From Tateyamaria sp. (GTDB taxonomy: Bacteria > Pseudomonadota > Alphaproteobacteria > Rhodobacterales > Rhodobacteraceae), in assembly GCA_018668195.1 (NCBI GenBank), contig JABITU010000146.1, forward strand, positions 1 through 38,037: a stretch of 38,037 nucleotides of DNA, written 5' to 3'. This document shows, one piece after another, positions 25,520 through 35,109 of this stretch. Position 1 is the stretch's first letter; every line of letters starts with the position of its first letter. The notes under the pieces were generated by a model, which ran no database searches, had not been told where the DNA came from, and saw nothing but the letters and a program-made list of their open reading frames with translations. The position numbers and the translations under genes were made by a program.

Positions 25520-26884
25520 TTAGCCCGCGCCGAATATCTCGCCGACAAACCCGGTCAAATCGCTCATTTGATTTAGCGTCATGCCGGATCGGCTATGGGG
25601 TTTGCCACCCTTGGCTGCGATCGCGTTGGTGAAACCAAGTTTTTGTGCCTCTTTCAACCTGTTTTCTGTCTGGGGAGCCGGTCGAAGTGCGCCTGACAGG
25701 CTGATTTCCCCGAATACGACGGTATCGGCTGGCAATGCACTGTCTTCGCGCGCACTTAGCAGGGCAGCAGCAACCGCAAGGTCAGCTGCAGGTTCAGAAA
25801 TTTTCATGCCACCTGCGACATTCAGATAAACATCTAGTCCGGCAAAGGGGATGCCGCAACGCGCCTCTAACACAGCAAGAATCATCGCTAGCCGGCCACC
25901 GTCCCAACCCACAACCGTACGGCGTGCTTGTGAATGAGGTGAAGGGGCCACGAGCGCTTGCAATTCGCAAAGGACCGGTCGGGTACCTTCGATGCCAGCA
26001 AACACAACTGACCCGGGGGATGGTTCACCCCGTTCGCTCAGAAAAAGGGCCGATGGATTGGTCACCTCGGCGAGGCCCGCGCCGGTCATCTCAAAGACGC
26101 CAATTTCATCTGCTGGGCCAAAGCGGTTTTTAACGGCGCGCAAAATGCGGAACTGGTGGCCGCGCTCGCCTTCGAAATAAAGCACAGTGTCGACCATGTG
26201 TTCGACCACGCGGGGGCCTGCGATTTGGCCTTCTTTGGTGACGTGGCCAACAAGCACAATGCTGACGCCTTTGCGTTTGGCGAACGTGGTCAGTTCATGG
26301 GCCGCTGCGCGCACCTGACTGACTGAACCGGGCGCGCTGTCGACGGTATCGAGCCACATGGTTTGGATCGAATCGATGATGGCGAGGCCCGGTGTCTCGG
26401 CTTCAAGCGTTGTCAAAATATTGCGCAGGTTCGTTTCTGCTGCCAATTGCACGGGTGCGTCCGTCAGGCCCAGCCTTGCAGCACGCATGCGCACTTGGGC
26501 GCTGGCCTCTTCGCCACTGACATAGATTGTCTTGAGCCCACGTCGGGCAAACTGCGCTGCAGCCTGCAAAAGCAATGTAGATTTACCGATGCCCGGGTCG
26601 CCGCCGACCAAAATCGCGGAGGCCGGCACCAGTCCACCGCCAAACACGCGGTCTAGCTCTGACATGCCGGATTCTGTGCGAGGGGGTGGGGTCTCATGCG
26701 CGCGCAGGTCAGACAGGGTCATGGCTGCGCCGCGTTTAGCACCCAAAGATTTAGCGCCCGGTCCGGCAGACAGGCCTTTGTCTTCGGTAATTGTGTTCCA
26801 TTGGCCGCAGCTGTCGCAACGGCCGGACCACTTGGTAAATGACGTCCCGCAGGACGTACAGGAGTAAGACGTGCTCTTTGCCAT
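25520..26884 (-). CDS. radA: DNA repair protein RadA
   Basis: 454 residues. RadA is a RecA-like branch-migration helicase acting in recombinational repair. The N-terminal zinc finger has Cys9, Cys12, Cys23 and Cys26. Walker A is GGDPGIGKS (94-102), the RadA-specific KNRFG motif is in RAVKNRFGPADEIGVFEM, and the C-terminal third is the Lon-protease-like domain (GWDGGRLAMILAVLEARCGI, LDVYLNVAGGMKISEPAADL). Length is normal. It lies between the PqiA-like gene and cvpA. Confidence 0.97.
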   Translation of the reverse strand: MAKSTSYSCTSCGTSFTKWSGRCDSCGQWNTITEDKGLSAGPGAKSLGAKRGAAMTLSDLRAHETPPPRTESGMSELDRVFGGGLVPASAILVGGDPGIGKSTLLLQAAAQFARRGLKTIYVSGEEASAQVRMRAARLGLTDAPVQLAAETNLRNILTTLEAETPGLAIIDSIQTMWLDTVDSAPGSVSQVRAAAHELTTFAKRKGVSIVLVGHVTKEGQIAGPRVVEHMVDTVLYFEGERGHQFRILRAVKNRFGPADEIGVFEMTGAGLAEVTNPSALFLSERGEPSPGSVVFAGIEGTRPVLCELQALVAPSPHSQARRTVVGWDGGRLAMILAVLEARCGIPFAGLDVYLNVAGGMKISEPAADLAVAAALLSAREDSALPADTVVFGEISLSGALRPAPQTENRLKEAQKLGFTNAIAAKGGKPHSRSGMTLNQMSDLTGFVGEIFGAG

Positions 26885-26923
26885 GGCGCGGGTGTGCCTC
26901 AGCGATGGTGCGGGGTCAAAGGA

Positions 26924-27374
26924 TTATTGCAGGTTGCGGGCAAGCTTGTGTGTGCGTTCAGTGGCCCAACTCACCCAGATAGAAGCAATAATGCAGGCGG
27001 TAAACAGGCACAGCCCCCCAAGCTGTTTCGAGCCTGCCAACGCTAAGTCCTTTGGCAAGCGTGATATAGAGAGCGATCAAAAAAACGTCTGCCATAGCCA
27101 GTTTTGCCAAGATGCCCAATACAGGTGTGACCCGCGGGCTAAGCCGCTGCCAGTGGATCAGGGCCAGCATAATGGTTTTTGCATAGGGTGCGACCAGGGC
27201 AAAGATAGCGACGACAAAGGCAAGAAATACGTCGTTGCTCCAGAGCGATTGCAACCCTGTGACAACCGAGATCTCACGCAAGTTAAAGAGCGGCAACAGC
27301 CCCGCGCGCATGAGTGGTGCAAACCATGAAATTGGAAACAGGATCAGCAGGAACAGATTCACAAAGCGGTACAT
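26924..27374 (-). pseudogene. PqiA-like membrane protein, frameshifted in a G6 run
   Basis: The open frame from ATG 27374 encodes four helices of a paraquat-inducible protein A domain (LFLLILFPISWFAPLM, SNDVFLAFVVAIFALVAPYA, LAKLAMADVFLIALYITLAK, GLSVGRLETAWG). After AWG it runs into an unrelated tail and stops at 26958. Removing one base from the run of six G (27014-27019, C6 on the plus strand) restores LCLFTACIIASIWVSWATER and a stop at 26924, giving a normal fourth helix and C-terminus. So the gene is shifted by one extra G. It may be a sequencing error, a recent mutation, or a slippage-prone tract. PqiA-like proteins act with MCE-type lipid transporters, fitting the mlaEF neighbours. Confidence 0.8.
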
Positions 27375-27436
27375 GGGCCCGTTGTGCTGAGAATTTCGAA
27401 ATGATTGAAGGTTTCCATATGAAATACCTGTTTTGA

Positions 27437-28183
27437 TTATCGTACGGCTTCGATGGGCCCTTCGGCGCGACCATGGATGAATTGATCAACATAAGGGTCG
27501 CCCGCAGCGTCCATCTTGGAGACTGGACCGGTCCATCGAATTTTGCCTGCGTGCAGCATTGCCACGTTGTCAGCTATGGTGCGCACCGAAGTCATGTCGT
27601 GCGTGATCGTCATGGTCGTGGCTCCCATCTCGGTCACAATCTCGCGTATCAGGGCATTGATCACACCTGCCATGATCGGGTCGAGCCCGGTGGTGGGTTC
27701 GTCGAAAAAGATGATCTCAGGGTCGGCGGCAATGGCACGGGCCAGACCAACGCGTTTTTGCATGCCGCCTGACAGCTCGGCTGGGAAGCGGTCTGCGACG
27801 TCTGGCGTCAGTCCGACGCGACGCAATTTCTCTATGGCCACTGCGCGTGCATCGTCGCGGGGACGTGCCAAACTGCCGCGCAGCAGACGGAAGGCGACGT
27901 TTTGCCAAACTGGCAGTGAATCGAACAATGCTCCGCCCTGAAACAGCATGCCAAACCGCGCAAGAAAGGCGTCGCGATCCGCCTGCGTTACGTCTGTGCC
28001 ATCCACGGTGATCCTTCCCTGTTCAGGCGTTACCAGACCTAGGATCGTCTTGATGCAGATCGACTTGCCGGTGCCAGAACCGCCGATGATAACCATCGAG
28101 GTGCCTTTGGCCACATGTAGGGTGACGCCACGCAGAACATGGTTGTCGTCAAAGCTTTTGTGCACGTTTTCCAAGGTAATCAT
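27437..28183 (-). CDS. mlaF: Phospholipid ABC transporter ATPase MlaF
   Basis: 248 residues from ATG 28183 (MITLENVHKSFDDNHVLRGV). Walker A GGSGTGKS (34-41), signature LSGGMQKR, Walker B IIFFDEPTTGLDP and switch ITHDM are intact. The SGGMxKR signature is typical of MlaF-type MCE transporter ATPases. It powers lipid movement through MlaE and the MlaD ring. An in-frame TTG extension to 28237 is unlikely; GAGG lies 11-12 bases before the chosen ATG. It follows mlaE after 85 bp. Confidence 0.94.
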   Translation of the reverse strand: MITLENVHKSFDDNHVLRGVTLHVAKGTSMVIIGGSGTGKSICIKTILGLVTPEQGRITVDGTDVTQADRDAFLARFGMLFQGGALFDSLPVWQNVAFRLLRGSLARPRDDARAVAIEKLRRVGLTPDVADRFPAELSGGMQKRVGLARAIAADPEIIFFDEPTTGLDPIMAGVINALIREIVTEMGATTMTITHDMTSVRTIADNVAMLHAGKIRWTGPVSKMDAAGDPYVDQFIHGRAEGPIEAVR

Positions 28184-28268
28184 GGGGCTGTGCCTCTTGT
28201 GGCATTCAGGAGCCTCCGGCGGGAGTTTATTTGGCAAGATGAAGATGGATCATATGAGATGGCTGGGG

Positions 28269-29042
28269 TCATATTGAGAAGAATACCCCCGTGAGCACGA
28301 AGTTGGCGGCAAGGATTAAGACGGCGGCAGCCTCGACTGAGCCTTTGGTTGCACGCCCCACGCCTTGGGCGCCACGTCCGGAATTCATTCCGAAATAACA
28401 TCCCATGAGTGCTGCGATAAAGCCAAAGGCTGCGCCCTTTGCGAGGCTGGAGCTGATGTCTTTGAGTTCGATAAAGTCGACCGTGTTCTGGATATAGGCG
28501 GCCGCGTTGAACCCCAATGTACCGGTCGCGACCGCATAGCCGCCAAAGATACCTATGATGTCGCCCACGCCAACCAGCAATGGTACAGTGAGCGTGGCAG
28601 CCAGCACGCGCGGCGCAGTGAGGTATTTCATTGGGTGAGTGGACAGTGTGACCAGAGCGTCGATCTGTTCGGTCACTTTCATCGTGGCGGTTTCAGCCGC
28701 AATTGATGATGTCACGCGGGCTGCGATCATCAAACCGACTAAGACAGGGCCCAGTTCCCGGACCATTCCGATTGCAACGATCTGGGGCACCACGGCTTCG
28801 GCGTTGAACCGCGCGCCGCCTGCATAAATTTGCAACGCCAGCGCGCCACCGGTGAAGATCGCCGTCAGTCCGACGACTGGCAAGGACAACCAACCGATGT
28901 GCAATAGCGCCAGACCCACTTCGCGTGGGTAAAACGGCGGACGGATCAGGTGCGTCAGCGTGGCCCCGGCAAACAGGCTTACACGCCCGACGGCGGCCAG
29001 CAGGCCAAGCGCTGTGCGCCCGATCTTTGCCAGTAGGTTCAT
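28269..29042 (-). CDS. mlaE: Phospholipid ABC transporter permease MlaE
   Basis: 257 residues with five or six hydrophobic segments. The MlaE signature [17 protein letters not shown] and [20 protein letters not shown] are present. It is the membrane permease of the Mla lipid transport system and the partner of mlaF just downstream. Its start overlaps the alr stop by four bases, so translation may be coupled to alr. The MCE partner mlaD is not here but at 5175. Confidence 0.95.
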   Translation of the reverse strand: MNLLAKIGRTALGLLAAVGRVSLFAGATLTHLIRPPFYPREVGLALLHIGWLSLPVVGLTAIFTGGALALQIYAGGARFNAEAVVPQIVAIGMVRELGPVLVGLMIAARVTSSIAAETATMKVTEQIDALVTLSTHPMKYLTAPRVLAATLTVPLLVGVGDIIGIFGGYAVATGTLGFNAAAYIQNTVDFIELKDISSSLAKGAAFGFIAALMGCYFGMNSGRGAQGVGRATKGSVEAAAVLILAANFVLTGVFFSI

Positions 29043-30073
29043 TCGGAAAATACCCGGTAATAACGCTGCCCGAGTGATGTCAGTATCTCATAGCCGATGG
29101 TGCCCGCAGCGTCGGCTATGGCATCGACCGATTGGTGTTTGCCCATCAGTTGGAGCGTTTCGGGAACCTCTCCGAGGTTAGACACATCCGCTGTAATCAG
29201 GTCCATTGAAACCCGACCCACGACTGGGCAGGGTGTATCACCGGCATAAAGCGTCGCTTTGGACCCCATGGCGCGGATTATGCCATCGGCATAGCCGCCT
29301 GACACGGTTGCGATGTGACTGTTGCGGGGGGCCACCCATGCATTGCCATAGCCTACCGTTTCACCAGCCTCGACCTCGCGAACCTGAATAATTGGCAGAT
29401 CAAGGGTGACAACGGGCGCAGCATCGGCAAATGGCAAACCACCATAAAGACCGACGCCGGGCCGTGTCATGTCGAAATGGTAAGCAGAACCCAACAGAGG
29501 GCCACCAGTTGCCGCTAGCGAACGTGGGGCATCGATCCCGTCGGTTATTGCGCGAAATGTTTCAAGCTGCTGCGCATTCATAGGGTTTGATGGCTCATCG
29601 GCACAGGCCAAGTGGGACATGACCAACTCTGGCTGCTGAGAAAGCGCGATATCGCGTACCGCCAACCATTCGGCAGGCTCCATGCCCAGTCGGTTCATTC
29701 CGCTATCAAGCTGCAGGCCAAACCGATGTCCGGGTAACGCCTCGACGTGACGCAACATCTGATCGACCGAGTTCAGCAGCGGCGTCAGCTCGCCCGTTCG
29801 GACCTGATGCGTATCGCCATCCATGTGACCTGAAAAGACGTAAATTTCTGGGCCCACGCCAAGTGCATCGCGCAGGCTGAGCCCTTCATCTGCTGTTGCG
29901 ACAAAGAAACTGCGCGCACCTACACGCGCAAGCGCAATGGCAATCTTGGCTGCATCAAGCCCATATCCATTGGCTTTGACAACGGCGCCTGTTTCACCCT
30001 CGCTTACAGCATCTAGGGTTTGCCAGTTGCGCACCACCGCGCCAAGATCGATTGAGAGCGTTGCAGACGTCAT
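29039..30073 (-). CDS. alr: Alanine racemase
   Basis: 344 residues, normal length. Alr interconverts L- and D-alanine for peptidoglycan. The PLP lysine is Lys33 in [12 protein letters not shown]; further motifs are [33 protein letters not shown] and VGYGNAW with the C-terminal GGYADGI. It overlaps mlaE by four bases. The ATG at 30073 has no strong ribosome binding site but gives the usual N-terminus ([14 protein letters not shown]). Confidence 0.96.
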   Translation of the reverse strand: MTSATLSIDLGAVVRNWQTLDAVSEGETGAVVKANGYGLDAAKIAIALARVGARSFFVATADEGLSLRDALGVGPEIYVFSGHMDGDTHQVRTGELTPLLNSVDQMLRHVEALPGHRFGLQLDSGMNRLGMEPAEWLAVRDIALSQQPELVMSHLACADEPSNPMNAQQLETFRAITDGIDAPRSLAATGGPLLGSAYHFDMTRPGVGLYGGLPFADAAPVVTLDLPIIQVREVEAGETVGYGNAWVAPRNSHIATVSGGYADGIIRAMGSKATLYAGDTPCPVVGRVSMDLITADVSNLGEVPETLQLMGKHQSVDAIADAAGTIGYEILTSLGQRYYRVFSE

Positions 30074-30430
30074 ATGACGGTTTTGACAGGACCATGCGGA
30101 TTGGTGAAGGGGTAAAACGCGGGCGAGTACAATTGCGGTGGATCAATGTGGCACGATCATATGGTGGTATCGACGCCAAATACGTTCCGTCGTGGCATCC
30201 CTAAGCGTTATCCTGTCGCTTGGCGTCTGGCCGTTGGACCGGTGATGGCCCTTATGTTCGGCGCAGCACTTAGTGCGAATAGGTCTGGACTGAATTTTGG
30301 GCGCATCTTTCTGTTGGAAATCTCGGCATATGGGTGATGTTGCGTTGAATATGGTGGGATGTACTAAAAATACTGCCCCTTTCAGACAACAAGAGCGGGC
30401 GGTTGCCAGCTGTACCTGATGCCCACGTCA
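30074..30430. other. Intergenic region between dnaB and alr, no gene recognised
   Basis: 357 bp on the downstream side of dnaB. A short plus-strand open frame (30146-30337) lacks a ribosome binding site and a recognisable product, and a minus-strand one (30270-30461) overlaps dnaB. The region should contain the alr promoter. No tRNA, terminator or repeat was found. Confidence 0.5.
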
Positions 30431-31918
30431 TTAAAATTCCTGATCGCCGCCTTGCTGCCATGGCCGCACCAGATTTCCAAATCGCGTAAAGCGCCCTTCA
30501 AAGCTAAGGTCCACTGTTCCGATAGGGCCGTGTCGCTGCTTACCAATAATAATTTCCGCACGACCGTGCAGCCGCTCCATCTCTTCCTGCCATCTGGCCA
30601 TGGCTTCAAGGTCATGATCGCCCGGTTTCTCACGCTCTTTGTAATATTCCTCACGGAACACGAACATGACGACATCGGCGTCTTGTTCGATCGACCCTGA
30701 TTCCCGCAGATCACTTAGCTGTGGACGTTTGTCTTCACGATTTTCCACTTGGCGCGACAGTTGTGACAGGGCCACAACCGGGATGTTGAGTTCTTTGGCT
30801 ATAGCTTTCAGCCCCATGGAAATCTCGGCGATTTCCTGCACGCGATTTTCGGCGCCACCGCGCACCAGCTGCAGATAGTCCACAATCAGAACATCCAACC
30901 CGTTGGTCCGTTTCAGGCGGCGGGCGCGGGCGGCAAGCTGGGCGATGGGGATGGCAGGGGTGTCATCGATATAAAGCGGGCAGGCCTCGAGCGCTTTGGC
31001 GGCGTCGACGAACCGACGGAATTCAGCCTCGGTCATGTCGCCACGACGGATTTGCTCGCTTGGTACTTCGGACGCCTCGGAAAGAATTCTTGCCGCCAGC
31101 TGTTCGGCGCTCATCTCAAGAGAATAGAAACCTACGACCCCACCTTCGATCGCGCCTTCGGACCCATCGGGTTTCACACCCTTTTTGTACGCCTTGGCAA
31201 TGTTAAAAGCGATGTTGGTGGCCAGCGAAGTTTTGCCCATCGAAGGCCGACCGGCAAGAATCAGAAGGTCAGACGAGTGTAGGCCGCCCAACTTCTTGTC
31301 CATATCCGTTAGCCCAGTCGAAATTCCAGCAAGCCCGCCCTCTCTCTGATAGGCAGCATTGGCCATGTTGACTGCGTCTGTGACAGCCTTGAGAAAGCTC
31401 TGGAACCCGCCTTCGGAGGTGCCCTGTTCGGCCAGTTTGTAAAGCGCCTGTTCGGCTTCAACGATTTGCTCTTTGGGTTCAGAAGCAACATCGACCTTGG
31501 CCGCTTTTGCACTGATATCGCGGCCCAAAGTGATTAGGTCCCGGCGCACAGCGAGGTCATAGATCATTTGAGCATAGTCACGCGCAGCAAAAGCGCTGAT
31601 CGCAGCACCGGCCAGCCGCGCGAGATAGGCAGGGCCACCGAGCTCAAGCAATCCCTCATCATCTTCCATAAAGGCCTTGATGGTTACTGGGCTGGCAAGG
31701 TTATTTTTGGCAATCCGAGCGGCGCAAATTTCAAAAATGCGTGCATGAACAGGGTCATAAAAGTGCAGTGGTCCAATGATGGCAGCCACGCGGTCGTAGA
31801 TGTCATTGTTGGTCAGGATGGCGCCCAGCAATTGCTGTTCGGCCTCGATCGAGTGTGGCATCGTCTCTGCATCTTGCACCGAGAGGCCTGTGGGATTGAA
31901 TGCTGTGATCTCGTTCAT
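30431..31918 (-). CDS. dnaB: Replicative DNA helicase DnaB
   Basis: 495 residues. The N-terminal helical domain (EAEQQLLGAILTNNDIYDRV) is followed by the RecA-like motor with Walker A GRPSMGKTS (223-231), the arginine-rich RARRLKR, Walker B LDVLIVDYLQLV and ALSQLSRQVENR. DnaB unwinds DNA at the fork and is loaded at the origin by DnaA-dependent factors. No intein is present. Its upstream region carries several DnaA-box-like sites, which is of interest for control. Confidence 0.97.
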   Translation of the reverse strand: MNEITAFNPTGLSVQDAETMPHSIEAEQQLLGAILTNNDIYDRVAAIIGPLHFYDPVHARIFEICAARIAKNNLASPVTIKAFMEDDEGLLELGGPAYLARLAGAAISAFAARDYAQMIYDLAVRRDLITLGRDISAKAAKVDVASEPKEQIVEAEQALYKLAEQGTSEGGFQSFLKAVTDAVNMANAAYQREGGLAGISTGLTDMDKKLGGLHSSDLLILAGRPSMGKTSLATNIAFNIAKAYKKGVKPDGSEGAIEGGVVGFYSLEMSAEQLAARILSEASEVPSEQIRRGDMTEAEFRRFVDAAKALEACPLYIDDTPAIPIAQLAARARRLKRTNGLDVLIVDYLQLVRGGAENRVQEIAEISMGLKAIAKELNIPVVALSQLSRQVENREDKRPQLSDLRESGSIEQDADVVMFVFREEYYKEREKPGDHDLEAMARWQEEMERLHGRAEIIIGKQRHGPIGTVDLSFEGRFTRFGNLVRPWQQGGDQEF

Positions 31919-32244
31919 CTGTTCCGTCCCTATCCACTATTCCCAGAGGTTCGAAAGGCTTTGAACCTTTATAGTTCCGGGGTGTCACACTGTTACGCGC
32001 AACGCCATCTGGAAAAGGTGGTGGATTTATCTGTGGATAACACTCACAGACCCTGCCGCTGATCGACATATAGTGGTTTTGGGGCGCCTTGTCACTAGAT
32101 GCCGAGCCGAAAGGCGGCTCGAATCGTCTTATGCACAACCCATCCACAGATAACTTGTCCACATACTTCTTTGGTTTTTCCCCAAGTAATCCACACTGTG
32201 TCAGGCTACTCTGACAGACATAAGTGGAACACTGGTCGTTGTAA
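31919..32244. promoter_or_regulatory. Region upstream of dnaB with a cluster of DnaA-box-like sites (possible origin or DnaA-controlled promoter)
   Basis: 326 bp between dnaB and pyrE without a gene. It contains a perfect DnaA box on the minus strand (TGTGGATAA, 32032-32040) and near matches to TTATCCACA on the plus strand: TTATGCACA (32129-32137), CCATCCACA (32140-32148), TTGTCCACA (32155-32163) and TAATCCACA (32187-32195). An inverted repeat TGTCAG/CTGACA lies at 32199-32216, and one GANTC (GAATC, 32121-32125) methylation-type site is present. Either DnaA controls dnaB transcription or this is part of a replication origin. Confidence 0.6.
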
Positions 32245-32919
32245 TTATGTGCGGGCTTTCTGCCACGCGCGTGGGTCTTTCAGAAAGGCTTCGACGCCGA
32301 CGAGCGTGGCTTCGTCAAAGGCGCCAGACGCCCGTGCCTCGGTCAGCACATCCCACCACGTGCACAGATGGTGCAGTTGGACGCCATGATCGCCTAGGGT
32401 TTTTTCCGTTTCCGAAAAAATGCCGTAATAAAAGATTACCGCCGTATGGGCGCAAGTCGCACCGGTGTCGCGGATCGCGTCAACAAAGCTAATCTTTGAG
32501 CCCCCATCGGTCGTCAGGTCTTCGACCAGCAGCACGCGTTGGCCTTCGGTCATTTCGCCCTCGATCCGAGCGTTGCGTCCATAGCCTTTGGGTTTTTTGC
32601 GGACATAGGTCATTGGCAGCGCCATGCGTTCGGCAACCAGAGCGGCAAATGGGATGCCGGCCGTCTCGCCGCCGGCAATGTTGTCAAAGGCTTCAAACCC
32701 TGCATTGCGCATAACTGTAACTGTCAAAAAGTCCATTAGGGTTGCACGAATGCGAGGATAAGAGATTAGCTTGCGGCAATCGATATAGGTTGGACTTGGC
32801 AGGCCAGAGGCCAGAGTAAATGGTTCGGCAGCATTGAAATGCACAGCCTTGATTTCAAGAAGCATGCGGGCGGTCAGGCGCGCCATTTCTTGCGCAGTGG
32901 GAAAGCTGGTGGGGATCAT
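32245..32919 (-). CDS. pyrE: Orotate phosphoribosyltransferase
   Basis: 224 residues from ATG 32919 ([20 protein letters not shown]). PyrE joins orotate to PRPP to give OMP in pyrimidine synthesis. The PRPP loop is [13 protein letters not shown], and the substrate motif is [20 protein letters not shown]. The form with the long C-terminal part ([11 protein letters not shown]) is the alphaproteobacterial type. A TTG start at 32934 would add five residues. It follows pyrC after 75 bp in the same direction, so the two pyrimidine genes form a unit. Confidence 0.95.
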   Translation of the reverse strand: MIPTSFPTAQEMARLTARMLLEIKAVHFNAAEPFTLASGLPSPTYIDCRKLISYPRIRATLMDFLTVTVMRNAGFEAFDNIAGGETAGIPFAALVAERMALPMTYVRKKPKGYGRNARIEGEMTEGQRVLLVEDLTTDGGSKISFVDAIRDTGATCAHTAVIFYYGIFSETEKTLGDHGVQLHHLCTWWDVLTEARASGAFDEATLVGVEAFLKDPRAWQKART

Positions 32920-32994
32920 GGGTGTGGCTTTCAAATGAGGTCGATAGTTTGAGAATGCAGGGGCTTTCGGTGGGTGTTTTCTGAAGCAAAGACG

Positions 32995-34026
32995 TCAGCC
33001 GACGGACCACTCTAGCTCGAATCCAGGGTCAAAGACGGTGACGATTCCGTCGTCTGTCTCTACGTGAGATGGAATACTTGGCGCGGTTCTGATGAGCGTT
33101 ACAGTGTCAGAGTTGACCGGTAGGCCATAGAACGCTGGGCCGTGGCGCGATGTGAACCCCTCGAGCTTATCAAGCGCACCTTCCTGTTCGAACACCTGTG
33201 CCAGAATTGGCAACGTATTGGGGGCGGTAAAACAACCGGCACAGCCGCAGGGTAGAAATTTGTTTGCATCGGTGTGCGGGGCGCTGTCGGTGCCAAGAAA
33301 AAAGCGCGCTTCGCCTGAAGTCGCAGCCGCGCGCAGTGCGCGGCGATGACTTTCCCGCTTGGCCACGGGCAGGCAGTAGTAGTGCGGTTTGATGCCGCCA
33401 GCGAGGATATGGTTGCGATTGAGCACCAAGTGATGGGTTGTGATCGTCGCACCAAGGCTGTTGTCCTGGGCAAGGGCGTAATCGACAGCGTTGCTGGTCG
33501 TAATGTGCTCCATGATAACGCGCAAGCTGGGCGTGGCCCGACGGATAGGGTCTAGTACTCGATCAATAAAGACTGCTTCACGATCAAAGATGTCAATGTC
33601 TTCATCGGTGACCTCGCCATGGACGCACAGAGGCAGGCCAATTTCTGCCATCCGTTCGAGGGTGCCACGTACGTGATCAAAGTTGGCGACGCCAGAGGCT
33701 GAATTTGTGGTGGCCCCAGCGGGGTAGAGCTTGACCGCTTTGACAAGGCCAGATGCGTGGGCGGCGGCGACGTCATCGGGATCTGTGTCTTCGGTTAAGT
33801 AAAGCGTCATCAATGGCTCGAAAACCATGCCATCCGGTAGCGCTGACAAAATCCGGTCCCGATAGGCCGCGGCCTGTGCGCCGGTCACCACAGGTGGCAT
33901 TAAGTTTGGCATAATGATCGCACGTGCAAAGTCGCGCGCAGTATGGGGCAAGACGGCCCGCATCATTGCGCCGTCGCGCAAATGCAGATGCCAGTCGTCG
34001 GGGCGGGCAAGTGTAAGCATATTCAT
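32995..34026 (-). CDS. pyrC: Dihydroorotase, class II (E. coli PyrC type)
   Basis: 343 residues. PyrC cyclises carbamoyl-aspartate to dihydroorotate with a binuclear zinc site. Metal ligands are visible: His13 and His15 in HLHLRDG, the carbamylated Lys99 in [13 protein letters not shown], the His of LCVHGE, the His pair in [10 protein letters not shown] and the Asp of LGTDSAPH. The start may be ATG 34026 or ATG 34020 two codons later, which has the better-spaced AGG. First gene of the pyrC-pyrE pair. Confidence 0.96.
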   Translation of the reverse strand: MNMLTLARPDDWHLHLRDGAMMRAVLPHTARDFARAIIMPNLMPPVVTGAQAAAYRDRILSALPDGMVFEPLMTLYLTEDTDPDDVAAAHASGLVKAVKLYPAGATTNSASGVANFDHVRGTLERMAEIGLPLCVHGEVTDEDIDIFDREAVFIDRVLDPIRRATPSLRVIMEHITTSNAVDYALAQDNSLGATITTHHLVLNRNHILAGGIKPHYYCLPVAKRESHRRALRAAATSGEARFFLGTDSAPHTDANKFLPCGCAGCFTAPNTLPILAQVFEQEGALDKLEGFTSRHGPAFYGLPVNSDTVTLIRTAPSIPSHVETDDGIVTVFDPGFELEWSVG

Positions 34027-34059
34027 GCCTGTCGGTTAGCACGGCGGTTGGGGCGGTTG

Positions 34060-35001
34060 CTAGCCCTTGATGGAAGAACGCGTTTTTGTCTGGATCTCGT
34101 CAAGGCGGCGGCGAAAACGGGGGGCTTTCATCCGGCTTGTGACGTTTTGAGCCACGATCCGGGCCAGCTTTTCGCGGCCCTGTTTATCAAGCGCAGCCAT
34201 CAGACGCCAAAGATAAGGCCTGTGGGTGCGCCGTGTGCGGTACAGCGCTGCAAAACTGGTTTTATCAAGCCTGCCGTTTTTAGCCTGCGTTAGTATTGGC
34301 ACAAGAATATTCATCGCCAACAGATCACTTTGGATCGCGTCGCCGATAAAGCGCATCGGGAACCTGGTTACATTTGAGCGCTCGAAAAGAACCGCGTGCA
34401 TCGCATCCATCCTTTCAGCCGGATCATACAGCACATAAGCCTGTGCGCAGGCATCAAGCATATCGGGCGCATACCCAAAGCGATTTGTAAATGAGGTGTT
34501 GCGCATGTGCTTAAAGCGGTCGTCCCATTCGGTCATTCGAGGATCAAGCGTGGCCTGTGGTTGAACGACTACAACCGTCGAACCCGGAGCGGCCACAGAA
34601 AACGTGGATGCCGCATAACCGCACGGACCAGCCCCATAAAATATGACGTTGTCGAACTCTTCGAAAAACCCATCATCGATCATACGGTCAAAGAAGTTGA
34701 ATATCTGTGGATCGCGGAACCATGTGTCACCGTCAGAGATCATGCAAAGATGTGACCATTCCTGAGATCTAACCATCTCAAAACCGAACGGTTGTTCAGA
34801 TTCGCACAGAGTCCGAATGCCTTGAATTGATTCAAAGGTCACAAGAAGCGTATCACCGCAGCTTACAAAACCAGCATAGTGTCGGTTGCCGAGCGATTCA
34901 AAAAAACCCTGCTTTTTGGTAACGGCTTCTATTTCTGACAACCATTCGCTCTTGGACAGTTTGGCCAAATCTGGATCAAACATTACGTCTGCGTGCTGCA
35001 T
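34060..35001 (-). CDS. Conserved protein of unknown function, often labelled phosphoadenosine phosphosulfate reductase in roseobacters
   Basis: 313 residues from ATG 35001, preceded by an AAGGTGG ribosome binding site. Stretches such as WLSEIEAVTKKQGFFESLGN, HLCMISDGDTWFRDPQIFNF and NVIFYGAGPCGYAASTFSVA look strongly conserved and recall proteins I remember from Rhodobacteraceae. The name PAPS reductase used for some of them is not supported by a visible PAPS-binding motif or the catalytic ECGLH motif. The GAGPCGYAAS segment resembles an alpha/beta hydrolase nucleophile elbow with Cys in place of Ser. No signal peptide or membrane helix. It follows the glycosyltransferase gene after about 108 bp. 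Function unknown; link to surface polysaccharide is inference. Confidence 0.7.
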   Translation of the reverse strand: MQHADVMFDPDLAKLSKSEWLSEIEAVTKKQGFFESLGNRHYAGFVSCGDTLLVTFESIQGIRTLCESEQPFGFEMVRSQEWSHLCMISDGDTWFRDPQIFNFFDRMIDDGFFEEFDNVIFYGAGPCGYAASTFSVAAPGSTVVVVQPQATLDPRMTEWDDRFKHMRNTSFTNRFGYAPDMLDACAQAYVLYDPAERMDAMHAVLFERSNVTRFPMRFIGDAIQSDLLAMNILVPILTQAKNGRLDKTSFAALYRTRRTHRPYLWRLMAALDKQGREKLARIVAQNVTSRMKAPRFRRRLDEIQTKTRSSIKG

Positions 35002-35109
35002 CGAACCACCTTTTAGTCCTGTTGTTATCACGGGTGTCGGTTAAACGGTACAGTGTCAACAAGGCGAACATAAAATACTATTAGCAAATTGCGGATTAGG
35101 CTTTCCCGG

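Noticed and set aside
30146..30337. 63-residue plus-strand frame between dnaB and alr
   Set aside because: No ribosome binding site, no recognisable product.
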